A DNA stretch of 64,000 nt from NCBI GenBank assembly GCA_001414485.1, contig LLEY01000001.1, forward strand, positions 62,001-126,000, written 5' to 3'. Numbering within the stretch: the first letter of the stretch is position 1; each line of letters starts with the position of its first letter. The notes beneath the pieces are model-generated. The model did not search any database and was not told the DNA's origin. It worked only from the letters and a program-made list of their open reading frames with translations. This DNA is from Calycina herbarum. Taxonomy: Eukaryota > Ascomycota > Leotiomycetes > Helotiales > Pezizellaceae. Position numbers and translations under genes: made by a program. Of this stretch, positions 1 through 10,246 are shown in pieces.

Positions 1-1118
1 CCCCGTCCCTTTCTCTTCGAGGCACTGGCGGATGCATTATTATTTGAAGCTTCTGCTGATGGGGGTTGGGCAGGAGTGGATGGAGCCGGCTGTTGCTGCT
101 GCTGCTGCTCAGGTTGTTTGATATGCTCAGTGGCACCATTGTTTAAAGCGCCCGTATCAGAAGCACTAGGAGCCTGAGGATTGACTTCAGCCAGATTTTG
201 AGGTAGTCCCCACGCAGGGGCGGAAACTGCTGGTCCATACCCATATCCATTCATCGAATTTGGTTGCTCTGCTGAAGCTACCGGAGCACCACTTGATAGA
301 GTCATTTGATGACCTTTGGACGCACGATTCTTCTTCTTTCCTCCTTCTGGCATCTTTATAATTTCTGGGCTTTTCGACGAAAGATCGGGAAAGATTTCGG
401 CAAGCCACCCAATAAACAAGGCACCGGTTTCTCTTGTATTCGCGCTTTCTGGGAAAATGCCATCTTCTGGTGGAGGTGCCCCCGGAATCCCGCCAAAATA
501 GGCCACTGCTTTGCATATCTGATCCACGACCGTAATTGGGTTGATACTTCGTAGTAACGTTAGGAGTCGCGCCTGTTCCATTTTCGTTTCGTCTGGGGCT
601 AATGGTCTTGCCTGTCGTTTATCGTCTCTGGCGAAAGGGGATCCACGATTCGCGCCTCGGTTGGCTTCGTTCAAAGTGGCATCGAGTCCTCTTTTCTTTG
701 GCGCAACATATTTCTCCTGCTGAGCTGCCTTAGCCCGTGACGCGGTATTCTCACTCGTTCTCCTGGCAGCGGCGTCACGCTCTGCGGCAGCATCTCTACC
801 AACAGACTCGTTCTTCTTCGCTCCATTATTCTGGCCCATGGACATCACACCAAAGTTGCCTTGCTTCTGGTCCGTCTTGCCCTTCAACTTGCTGGGAACG
901 GGGTTTCTTACTCGTCCATCTTTATTCGGTCCCAGGATCCCCTCGATAATCGATTGTGAAGACTGGTCGAGAATGCTGATTGGGCCATTTATGGCTGGTG
1001 TGGCATTGACACCATTGAGGAACTGGTCGATTTCGGGAGGGGCGCATCTCGCAGGTGGTGCCGAAGTGGTTGGGCGATCGGTATTCTGACCAGAGGGGGG
1101 ACGAGATGGTTGCGCCAT
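1..1118 (-). CDS. Q-rich conserved-looking protein, N-terminal part (runs off left edge)
   Basis: One uninterrupted minus-strand frame runs from an ATG at 1118 to the left edge of the window, about 372 codons, so the 3' end is missing. The protein begins MAQPSRPPSGQN. The first 170 residues are basic and disordered in appearance. A compact stretch follows (around residues 180-250, including ITVVDQICKAVAYFGGIPG and GALFIGWLAEIFPDLS) that looks folded and alpha-helical. After that comes a low-complexity tail with a glutamine run (positions about 88-112) and Ala/Ser/Asn-rich sequence ending in a basic KRKG cluster. I do not recognise the family. Low complexity with basic clusters would fit a nuclear protein, but that is only a guess. 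The overlapping minus-strand frame at 989-1414 is a shadow in another phase. Confidence 0.7.
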   Translation of the reverse strand, partial: MAQPSRPPSGQNTDRPTTSAPPARCAPPEIDQFLNGVNATPAINGPISILDQSSQSIIEGILGPNKDGRVRNPVPSKLKGKTDQKQGNFGVMSMGQNNGAKKNESVGRDAAAERDAAARRTSENTASRAKAAQQEKYVAPKKRGLDATLNEANRGANRGSPFARDDKRQARPLAPDETKMEQARLLTLLRSINPITVVDQICKAVAYFGGIPGAPPPEDGIFPESANTRETGALFIGWLAEIFPDLSSKSPEIIKMPEGGKKKNRASKGHQMTLSSGAPVASAEQPNSMNGYGYGPAVSAPAWGLPQNLAEVNPQAPSASDTGALNNGATEHIKQPEQQQQQQPAPSTPAQPPSAEASNNNASASASKRKGR

Positions 1119-1937
1119 CTCTCCAGTCTGCCCTTTGTCGGAGGTGAAGCTGAAGTTGATGGATCAGAGGAGATTGGGTTGATCATAGGTCGCGTTTGGT
1201 GATTTGGCGTGCTTGGGGAGAGGCAAAGCGCGTGCGTGAAGGGGTCACCACTAATTGCAAGTCGGAGATGGCGGGCAACGCATTGGGAGGAGGATATTAA
1301 AGAAATTGGCGTGCGCTCTGCCACCGCTGCAATGGAAATGGTGTCTTGGGGATTGTAGTTGGGATTCGCATCTTGCAGAGTGTTGTTCTGGGCTGTCGCA
1401 ACCACTAGCGCCAATCATCGGCTGAAATTCACTTCATAGCACTAGTGGTCTGTCTATTTATATTTCGGTTACACTAAATAAACTTATTACTTATGGGGAA
1501 GTTTTTCTTCAAAGTTGTATAGAGATCATAGAGATCATAAGAAACATCAGAAGGAATTGTAATATTTCTAACACAAGGCCGAAGTAGGTACTCGGTCTTG
1601 GTGGCTGAGGTCACAGTCTTTCAACCCCCCCCCCCCTGTCCGTCCCGCTCTACATAAGTTCTGAGTGTAACATGAACCACCTCCATTGTACGTGACAGTT
1701 CAGAACAATCAAACCAATTATCCAAAAGAGTCGGAAAAACACATCTCCACTCTCTTTAACTTCTTAGAAAGACCCTTTGGAACAGGAGAGGAAGATTGTA
1801 CTCTCAGAAGAAATCTCAAAACTCTTACATAAACTCAATTCTGCTTTTGCTACTACATGTCCCAGTATCTAAGATATGTAGACCAGTGACCAGCCCTTCC
1901 CCAGACTCCTACAAATACACAATAATCCACCCATCCC
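1119..1937. other. Intergenic: promoter of the left-edge gene and 3' flank of NUP84
   Basis: No coding region is supported here. The stretch carries the upstream region of the minus-strand gene ending at the left edge and the 3' flank of NUP84. A run of 12 C lies at 1625-1636. I see no tRNA or repeat structure. Confidence 0.5.
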
Positions 1938-4900
1938 TCAATTTTCTTCCTGTGCAGCACGTTGTCTCACACTCCATAATTCATGAGTCCAACCCTTGGC
2001 TCTCAATTTCTTGCTCCTGGATGCCGCACTGCTCTTCGAGGAGCTAATAAGAAGCAGAGTCTTACTGGCATAGGTAAGCACCCGCACAAGGTCCTGCATT
2101 CGACCCGTGTCCGCAAAAAGGGATATCAAATCCGATTCCTCGTCTGCGACAATACCTGCCATGTCCATACACTCCATCAAAAAGTCCCGAGTGAGAATGC
2201 GGCCTGCAAATTCAAGAACGCGAATATAGGCTAGGATCGTCTCCGGGAGATAGGTTTCTCTCAGAGGTATGAATTTTGCCTCCAAATTTGCTGTTCAGAC
2301 AATTAGTTGCTGAATTTGGATGTTAGGGAGGGGAAAGCATACGATTGGAAATTGTAAGAAGCCATCCCTTGCAAAGTGGCGGCATGGACGTTCGAGTTTG
2401 CATTAATGTTCTTGCTACCGCTTGCTTTTCCATTTTTGACTGCACAGGATGCTCGGGTGCGTTTTGCCTAAATCAAAAGCAATTAGTGAACAGTAGCTAC
2501 GCCAGGGGAGTCGAATGGAACCTACTCTCGCATGATCATCTCAACACCACTGATGGTCTCGATATTATCTAAAGTTTCAACCAGAGCCTCAAGTTCTCGG
2601 TAGTTCCTTGCTTCAGAGACCAGGAATTTCTTCAAAAGTGTTTTCTGGGTAGAAGTGCCATTTAAAACTTCAGTCAGATCTTCCTCGCATTCTCCCTCCA
2701 AGCCATGGAAATCGAGACTTTCGCCCAAGATCGCACGAGTCTTGTTAAACGCGATACCATGACTTGGCATTCTCACAGCAAGCATCCGCGCTGCGCAAAG
2801 ATGATGGTATCCTAAACAGGGTTAGCCGTGGATCGAGGAACCAGAAGGTTAGAACAAACTGTAAAATCGGCAATACAACACACATCCAATGTAGAATAAT
2901 TCACTCCAAAGACCATCGACAAGTAGATACCACTCAAGGCTTCTAATGAGAAGCATATCCACTCTGTCAATTTTGTCCTCTTCCCCAAAGAAATCCAGTT
3001 TAAGAAATGGCTCCTCTGAACCTGGTAAGGTCGTGAACAGCTTGAATTTTTCAGCAGCAGGGTATCCGTCGTTTGGGTCTTCTTGGTGATCGCCGAGAAG
3101 GAATCGAGCTTGCGATGTAATAAAGTTCTGCACATCGATACCGAGGTCTCTCATGAGCTTAATTTGTGTAACACGCTGTTCATGGTCCGTAATGTCGATG
3201 AGACTTCTGCTTAGTGTAGCATATCTTCTATTTCCGGTGAGTTGGGAGCAATAGAGCGGTATCAGCTCCTCCTTGCCTGAAAGCTTGAGAAATTGGATAT
3301 AAGCGCAAATCACATTCTCTACCCTATGTCGGGTTTTAAACCCACCGAGATCAACCCCGAGGCCCATATAAACCAAGATAACATGAGTGAGAACTCTCAA
3401 ACTATCGTAGTCTTCCAGCCGAATGTATTTTTCAAGGTTGTCAAGCTGTACGTCCTCGAACGGTATCGTATTTGATATAGTTTTCTCATTTGCGAACTTG
3501 GACAGCGCGAGCCCTTGTTGGATTATGAAAGTGGGGAACTGATTTGCGATCAAGACACCTTGGATCATCTTCATCGGCCTCGATGCCTCTTTCCGGGTTC
3601 GTGGGTCATTCGCTAGACTCTCGATGAATCTTTCAACGGCAGTTTTTGGATCACCATGAAATTGAACTGCATCAAAAACACCGAAATTCGACATGGATAT
3701 AGTAATCGAAGCCCGGGAACCGAGATTTTGGAGGTAGGTATCAAATTGAGTTTGCAGCAATGCGCTGTAGTGGGTGAACAAAAAGTCATCCCAAGATCGA
3801 CAGACAGGTTCGACACTGGAGACATCACCACTGAGAACACCATAAACAGCACGCTCATACTCGTCTGCTCCTGTTTGGCGAGCCAGAGCAAAGCACATAC
3901 GCCTCCACAACCCCCAAGACGCTGAGTTTGCAGGCTCGTTATCACCATTTTCGTCTTTTGTATTCTTCATACGTTCATTGGGAAGACTTGCCATACTGAC
4001 AGCTCGCCATATTTGAGTTCGATCCATGCACCACTCTCTGATTTCATCAGGGCCTGTTCCTCGGCGTAGCATCTCATAACAACCCAGCCAAATTGCTCTT
4101 TCAAAATATTGATCTTCAACCTGGAGCTTTCTGCCCTGTCGTGCCATGACATCAGGGTCTAGCTGTGAAACTAGAGTTTCCGTGTTTGAAGAGTTCAAGT
4201 GTATGCTCTTCACATCATTCGATTCTGGGTCGAGACATTCGTGTGATCCGAGATTACGCTTCGTCTGTTTGATGGCAGTCTTCGTGTGTATCCATCCATG
4301 TGCTATTATGTCACCTCTTTCGGCATTTTGGTGCAATTCCTTGACCATCTCATTAATATCCTCTCCCGATTCTTGGGCTGCATCTTTGAGCCATTCTAGA
4401 ACCGTTTTGCGTTCAATTGCAAGCTCGTCGGTCTTGAGAAAATCGTCCCAAAGCTCCTGCTCCGTTGAATACCGATGGATGGCTGATTGGTGTTCAACAC
4501 TCATTTTATCTGCTTCTGGAGCTGGGTGTCGGACTTCGACGAGGCGTGCTAATAGATCCCATGTTTGCGCCTCTTGTTCCCAGCGCTCTAGGTCGGCCAA
4601 AGTAGTTTTAAATGAAGATTGAGCGCCCGGCGAATCTTCATAGTCCGAATCCAGTTCATCGGTGTCATTGGCAATCTTCAATCCAGGAGCCCACATTTTC
4701 CTCCATGCCTTGCCCCTCGATCTCAGTCGTTCCGATTCATGCTGTTCCCGCAAGCGGCCCAGGGTCTCTCTCGCGATTCCATGGTATATTTCAATCAATT
4801 CGACCGTCATTCCATGTCTTTGTTCGGCGGTATCTGCCCTTTGAGGATTATAACCATCCAATACTTCTGCGAATTTTTCGACCTCGCGTCCAACTCGGTT

Positions 4901-5357
4901 TGCGGCTTCGCGAAGAGGGTGCAGGATATCGTCGTGGTCTTCGGGGCCTTCCAGTAGGAGCTGTCTCCCATCATCTAACACAAATCACATCAGCGGCCCG
5001 AAACGTGTAGCAAGTGCTCGCATGAAAACGTACTCGCAGCCTCATAGCCATCTCTCGACATCATATCTGCATCTTCATCGTATGAGGAGGGCGGTTCTTC
5101 GGAGAGGTCTCGTTCGTGTCGTGAATCTGACTGTGAGTCCAAAATGTCAATAAGTCGCGTGCAAGGTAAGGAAGGAGCGTATGGTCCATACTCCTACAAA
5201 TTGCCAGCTTGTTTCGCGATACTTCTACAACCGGTGGATGATTAGCAGGTACTTGTACTCTCGTGGGAATGCATGGATGCTTGCTTACTTCTCGTGGAGG
5301 CCGCAGCCCTTCTGGAGGGGGTATGGAACTGTGACCACTTCTAGTAATAGGCGCCAT
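1938..5357 (-). CDS. NUP84: Nucleoporin NUP84 (Nup107 family), six exons
   Basis: Scaffold nucleoporin of the Y-shaped (Nup84/Nup107-160) subcomplex of the nuclear pore. I spliced six exons: 5357-5289, 5193-5034, 4974-2860, 2811-2526, 2467-2343 and 2290-1938. All phases agree and give 1,035 residues, somewhat longer than yeast Nup84 (about 730). The start MAPITRSGHSS is the first in-frame ATG. The second exon is acidic. The large third exon carries the Nup84/Nup107 alpha-solenoid, with recognisable stretches such as YFERAIWLGCYEMLRRG and IREWCMDRTQIWRAVSMA. The C-terminus (ETILAYIRVLEFAGRIL, IVADEESDLISLFADTGRM) matches the end of the family. The 49-nt intron 3 (2812-2859) has a CTAAC branch site. 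No nonsense or frameshift remains after splicing. The family call is firm; the two 3' introns are less certain. Confidence 0.9.
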
Positions 5358-5932
5358 AGTTTATCAAGTAAAATTAAGCCGTGGATAAATTTGGTAGGCA
5401 ACGCGATTGCCCCAATAGGTGTTGATCAAAAGTTGCGACGAACCAAAATAAAGCTAGAGCCAGGCCAGAGCCAGGCCAGTACCTGGATGCCTAAGCGCCT
5501 GAGAAACGAGGAATGAGAAACGGATCCACGATTGGCGCTAAGGTTAGCGCGAAAGAGGGCGCTAGTTTTTTCCATAAAAGTCTGCGGTCTTTGGAATTCT
5601 TTCAAAAGGCACAATGTTTTCCGGCCATCTAAATAGAGTCTCGGGATAAGCCTCCTCAGGAGTAACCATCATTGCTTATTCAGGTCCACAGGACCTCTTT
5701 GCGCGCTCATGATCGCCAAGAGTAATTTGGCTCTTCCTGTTTCCGTCCATTGACCTCTCGAGGGCTGATGATGGGCAGTAAACTTGGAGAGTCACATCAC
5801 ATCTTTGCCTCACCAATTCCATGTTAAAAGAGACCCCCAATGCAATGCACTGCACATGCACCTTTGAATTTTTATGTATAGCTATCTCTACGAAATTGAT
5901 AATAATCCGAGGGGAATGCCTTCGGGCAGAGG
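5358..5932. other. Intergenic between NUP84 start and CMC4 end
   Basis: Holds the NUP84 upstream region and the CMC4 3' flank. A short direct repeat (cagagccaggccag) lies near 5457-5475. No gene seen. Confidence 0.45.
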
Positions 5933-6672
5933 TTATCTCTTTTTCGATGCTGATTCCTCGGCACGTTGCTGGATCTTGAGCCTCAAAAGGCTGGCCTGCG
6001 GGCAGCACACTGACTGGGCATCATCTCCATTCTGTTGATAAAAGGAATTGCAGCATTCGTATAAAGCATCAACTTGGGCTCTGCATTTGGATTCATCGTA
6101 AGAATTTTTGGCCAAACAATCTGGATTCCTGTCAGTCGTGGATTTGGACAGTCTTGTGTTGGACAGAAAAGCAGTAAATATCTTGTTCTAACTTTCTAGT
6201 ACAATTTTAACATTACCCTAAATGCTTTAGAACAATGACAGACAGTAGATTGTTTTAAACACCTAGAGTAATAAATTAAATTGTCCCAAGTATCTAGGGT
6301 AATTCAAAGCAATCACCCTAAAAAGTTAGAACAATGACAGTAGATTGTTTTAAACACCTAGAGTAATAAATTAAATTGTCCCAAGTATCTAGGGTAATTC
6401 AAAGCAATTACCCTAAAGAGTTAGAACAACGGCACGGTCGGTAGGTACGAATCTGATCTTTACTGCCGCTTTTACTGTCCATTATGAGATAGATGTCTTC
6501 TCTCTCACCTTGTATATCGCACTGGAAAATAATTAGCAGCTGATATATGCCTTCCCTGCAACATTGGACTTACAGCTTTCTGGCGACAGGCTGGTTCAGA
6601 ATTGGTTTTGGTGGCCTAACTCTCAATCAAAATGTGCCAAGATATCAAAGGTGAGGTTGAGGTAACTACCAT
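5933..6672 (-). CDS. CMC4: CMC4-like twin Cx9C mitochondrial protein, four exons including a 13-nt microexon
   Basis: Small intermembrane-space protein of the CHCH (twin Cx9C) class, imported and oxidised by the Mia40 pathway; CMC4 is linked to respiratory function in yeast. My splice model is: ATG-only exon 6672-6670; 6615-6574; microexon 6521-6509; last exon 6120-5933. The total is 246 nt, giving 81 residues. The microexon encodes C-D-I-Q plus one base of the next codon. It is flanked by a TTTTCCAG acceptor and a GTGAGA donor. With it, the protein shows C11-x9-C21 and C32-x9-C42, exactly a twin Cx9C; without it the first motif is lost. The tail QASLLRLKIQQRAEE is typical of fungal CMC4. The 388-nt third intron is unusually long and holds a 95-bp tandem repeat. 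The ATG-only first exon is the weakest part of the model. Confidence 0.8.
6241..6430. repeat. 95-bp tandem duplication inside CMC4 intron 3, part of a MITE-like region
   Basis: Copies 6241-6335 and 6336-6430 differ at only about three positions, all transitions. A partial third copy precedes them (about 6212-6240). The outer ends are related inverted sequences: TTGTTCTAACTTTCTAG at about 6183 and CTAAAGAGTTAGAACAA at 6413-6429. This suggests an AT-rich inverted-repeat element that landed in the intron and duplicated internally. The motif CCTAAAGAGTTAGAACAACG recurs at about 13366-13385. Confidence 0.8.
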
Positions 6673-7228
6673 TTAATTTAGATAGTCTGACAGGCAGGCA
6701 GGCTGGCTCCCGTTGTCACTGTGAAGGAACAATGTGATTTTCTTTGAAGGTGAAATACAAAGCAATTAACTTTTGGTGATATGTTGCCACCTTACTCCGT
6801 ACTCCGTAGGTTGACAGTGAAGTGAATCCTGGAAAGTGCTGGAATGATCTTTGTTGACACCGGTAATTCTGGAAGCTTAAAGGTGCACCTGGCCTGGTCG
6901 CTCCTGCCCTGCCTCAAATCTAATCAACTCTACTTAGCGCCATATCTTGACGCCAAAATCGCAATCGCTCCGCCGCAATCGCTCCGCGTCAAATTCCTCC
7001 ACCCCACCATCAACCTTACAACTCCATCTACAACCCACAACAACCTTCCAACAGCATACGCAACTGTCGTCCAACTCTCAAGTTGATTGACACAGATCCC
7101 GTCTTCTGATACCTTGTAAGTATGTCCAGCGCCTTGCACAATGTATGCAAGGGCAGCATTCTAACGCGCTCAACAGCCTTCTTTCACCAACAACCTCACC
7201 TCGCAACTTCTACAACCATTTCTTCAAC
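6673..7228. promoter_or_regulatory. Divergent CMC4/SUMO upstream region with a SUMO 5'UTR intron
   Basis: Shared upstream region of two divergently transcribed genes. A likely 5'UTR intron of the SUMO gene spans 7116-7176: donor GTAAGT, branch TTCTAACG, acceptor CAACAG. The short upstream ATG frames at 7122 and 7143 fall inside this intron and would be removed. No other gene seen. Confidence 0.55.
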
Positions 7229-7622
7229 ATGTCGGACAACGGATCCCCAGGTCCCCAGGAGAAGCCAGAGGGTGCCATCGAGCATCTCAACATCAAGGTC
7301 ACCGACAACAACAACGAGGTCTTCTTTAAGATCAAGCGTACCACCGCCTTGAAGAAACTGATGGATGCCTTCTGCGAGAGACAAGGAAAGGCCCCCGCAT
7401 CCGTCCGATTCCTCTTCGATGGTAGTCGTGTCGCTCCAACTGACAGCCCTGATACTGTAAGTACTTGCCTTCTTGTTCTCCGACTCAGAGATCGAGTTCA
7501 CTCTTTACCCCTCGCCTTCACTTTCAACATCGTGTAGCTAACATTATCTTCTTCCACAGTTGGACATGCAAGACGGCGATACACTTGAGGTCCACCAGGA
7601 GCAGATTGGAGGATCCGCCTGA
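7229..7622 (+). CDS. SMT3: SUMO (ubiquitin-like modifier SMT3), two exons
   Basis: Small ubiquitin-like modifier, attached to lysines of target proteins by the Aos1-Uba2/Ubc9 pathway, mainly in the nucleus. Exons are 7229-7456 and 7560-7622, joined in phase 0 across a GTAAGT...CACAG intron with CTAAC branch, giving 96 residues, the normal family length. A short acidic N-terminus is followed by the beta-grasp fold (HLNIKVTDNNNEVFFKIK, LMDAFCERQGK, VRFLFDGSRV, LDMQDGDTLEVHQEQ). The C-terminus ends in QIGG plus SA, so the C-terminal diglycine must be exposed by a SUMO protease (Ulp1 class) removing two residues. The start MSDNGSPG is chosen by homology; upstream ATGs lie in a likely 5'UTR intron. 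The gene is intact. Confidence 0.95.
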
Positions 7623-8378
7623 GAAACACTACAAACACGTTCCAACGATATGACGCGAAAAGATCTACACTCGATAATGGTCTTGGGTTCGGGGGGTATT
7701 ATTCGGGAGATGATGATGAATTGCATTTGGGGATACGGGATGGTCTGTTTGCGGGGTTCTGCCTGATTTTTATTACACTGGCGCGTGGGCGTCAAATTCA
7801 CAACATGATTGTTTCTTCTCGCAGAGAAGCTGAGGACTAGAGTATTTCTTGCACGCAGGATTTCCTTCTACCTCTGGCAACCACGCAATTTCTCAATGAA
7901 AAAAATTCCATATGCATGCATCTTTGCGATTTGACCTTGGTGACGTCTCTCTTCCGAATTCACCGTTTATATATCCATACTGAGGTTCAAATTCATTGAA
8001 AGCCGCGGTCTTTGTCTCCAGGCGGGCCTCTTGTTCGGTAGAACTCGAGGTTGGCCAATGACAAGCTCAACCCCACTACTCCCCCATACCAAGTCAAGTG
8101 TGCAAGAGAATCTGCAGCCCAAGGAGTGAATCCACAAATCCCCCATTTCAGTCTCTCCATCTTTCTCTACACACTCACATTGTATATAAATCACTCAGCC
8201 AAAGCTGTATAAAGAGAACCGAGGGTATATTTATATGTAAGTGCCAGCAACCCCACCATACCATCCCTCCATAACAAGCTTCCTATCCACCCCCAAAGAC
8301 TTCCCCAGATTCCCAAGGCTGACTTGTGCTTCTAGAACCAAGTAATCGCTCAAAATCCAAATATACAATCCCTTAAAC
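7623..8378. other. Intergenic between SUMO and the next plus-strand gene
   Basis: 3' flank of SUMO and upstream region of the gene at 8379. The last 150 bases are C/T-rich and TATA-like AT segments occur around 8170-8235. No gene seen. Confidence 0.4.
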
Positions 8379-8953
8379 ATGGCAGAACCAAAAGGTCAAG
8401 ATTCCCTCGAGTCTGCCAATTCAGATTCCGCAGCTAATACCCATTCGCAGCCCTCGAGTCCTCCCTCACAGAACTAACCCTCAACCCCCAACCCTCCAAA
8501 GCCTCCGCCTCCTTCAAGAAAAGGCAATCCGCACCCCTAGCCGACTCCTGGGAAGACGAAGCCCACTCCTCTGCCTCCGACAACGAAAACGAGACCTCGC
8601 GACCCCTCTCCGCGCAGCAATCTGCTGATTACCCCTCCGCTCCCCCGCCTACACCCTCTTCCCCAACTGCATTTAGGAATCAGGATTTTGCGAGTCCGTA
8701 TGGTTATTCTGCAGATTCAAGTGGGAGGGAGGAGAGGGATAGGGCAAGGAGACCGGAGAAAACGGATGCGGTTGCGAAGAGGATGATTGCGGGCGCTTTG
8801 GGGGTTAAGGCGCCGAAGAAGACGGAGGAGCAGAGGGCTTATGAGAGGGCGATCAAAGAGAAGGAAGTTAAGAGACGGGAAGCGGAGAGGGAGGGGAAGA
8901 AGAAGGAGGAGGAGATGGCTAAGAAGGCTAAGGCTGCTATTTGGGAGGATTGA
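8379..8953 (+). CDS. Small charged conserved fungal protein, two exons
   Basis: The ATG frame at 8379 stops quickly, but removing a 56-nt intron (8395-8450; donor GTCAAG, branch GCTAATAC, acceptor CGCAG) fuses MAEPK to the long frame ending in TGA at 8951. The result is 172 residues. It has an N-terminal SSLTELTLNPQPSK motif, a serine/acidic middle with ADSWEDE, a PPPTPSSPTAF segment, then a strongly charged helical C-terminus (RPEKTDAVAKRMIAGALG, KKTEEQRAYERAIKEKE) ending in AAIWED. I recall similar short fungal proteins of unknown function with this arrangement. No catalytic motif or membrane segment is visible. The non-consensus donor makes the first exon slightly uncertain. Confidence 0.7.
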
Positions 8954-10246
8954 GGAGTTGTGGAAGGGATGGTGGCATTTGTGGGTGCTTTTTTATATAT
9001 TGGCGTTGGTGTTTGTGTTTGTTTGCATGTTTTACGGGATGTAGGATGGAAGTTGGGAATGGGTATATATGGGATGGTTTACAGGACTGAGTTCCCGCTG
9101 TCAAGATGATGGGATGAACTGGGCTTGAAAGGGTTTGAAAGGTTATTGTTCCAAGCAAAGCATTATTACACTGTTATGCACTCAGATGTAGCTGCTACGA
9201 TCGTTGGGGAGGAAAAGAAACACGTCTGTATTTATTAGCTAGGTGCGTAAGAAAAGAAGTTCGAAATTTGAATTGTAATTACCTCTCCAGTTCGAAGTCT
9301 CCGCAAAGTCCCGAGTATAAACTTGGCGGAACCTGACAGTTTCAACAAGTTTCATGAAAAGCTACTCCAACTTCTCCACATTATATTCATGTTTCAATTT
9401 CTGCCGACCAAACTGTTTTGAGGAATTTCTTCGGCCTGTTTGGCATATAATTTATTATAAATATATGATGAGATTTGTGCACGATTACATGGTCCAAAGG
9501 TGCTTACATATTTCTAATTGTATTACAGCTTTTTCACGAATATATTTCATTACTGTTTGGCTCATCGTGCACATATCGCTGCACATATTAGTGGAAGGCC
9601 GGAATTGGGCTAGTACTAGTACTAGTAGTCGTGGAAGTAGTAGAGCTTTAAGAATATGTGCATGGCCCAAAAAGTTTGAAAGAGGTGAAAAAAACTCCTT
9701 GTTCTAACCATTTAGCATAATTGAAGCTCCAAACTTGGATCCAAATTGTTCCAAATCTTTAGTTTGCATTGTCTGAACTATTTAGGTCAATACTTTAAAT
9801 TGTTTCTAGAAAGATGGAACGAGAGCTATGCTTTTACTGACCATCGCTTCCCTCAAAATCTACAGTACAGTACCTTGGTATCTCTAACCGTCCTTGGCAA
9901 GCAAGAGTACTCAAGTACTACGTACAAAATCACCGGTTCACAACGCTTCAACAGGAAAGAATAAACCGATTCACACTAAAGTATTTACCACGTCTGAGTT
10001 AGGTAATTCCGACCCGACCTAGCTCGGAAGGGACTCCACACTAGGGGTGGAATGGTGAAATCGTATGACACGTGCTTACCCCACGATGTACCCCTCTTAT
10101 TCCCGAGGAATCCCTTGTTTAGATCATCCCATCTTTTGCTTTTCATTTCCTTCTCTTCCCCTCATTTCTCGTTTTTATATAAAGTTTATATTCATGACTC
10201 TGCAATTTACGGTTGAGGTTAACAAGATAAAAGAAGAAAGTCAAAG
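8954..10246. other. Gene-free AT-rich stretch with relics of the TTGTTCTAAC motif
   Basis: No coding region is supported. At about 9700-9830 several copies of a degenerate motif (TTGTTCTAACCATTTAG, TTGTTCCAAATCTTTAG, ATTGTCTGAACTATTTAG) resemble the ends of the element in the CMC4 intron. This suggests a decayed insertion of the same family. Confidence 0.45.

Noticed and set aside
989..1414. 141-codon minus-strand frame starting MALVVATAQNN
   Set aside because: It overlaps in a different phase the much longer frame 1118-1, which has better protein character and reaches the window edge.
5426..5614. 62-codon minus-strand frame between NUP84 and CMC4
   Set aside because: Short, without a family or neighbour support; a chance frame in intergenic DNA.
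9354..9707. 117-codon plus-strand frame with Cys and hydrophobic residues
   Set aside because: Starts in AT-rich DNA, carries a run of TSTSSRGSSR from a simple repeat and has no homologue I recognise.
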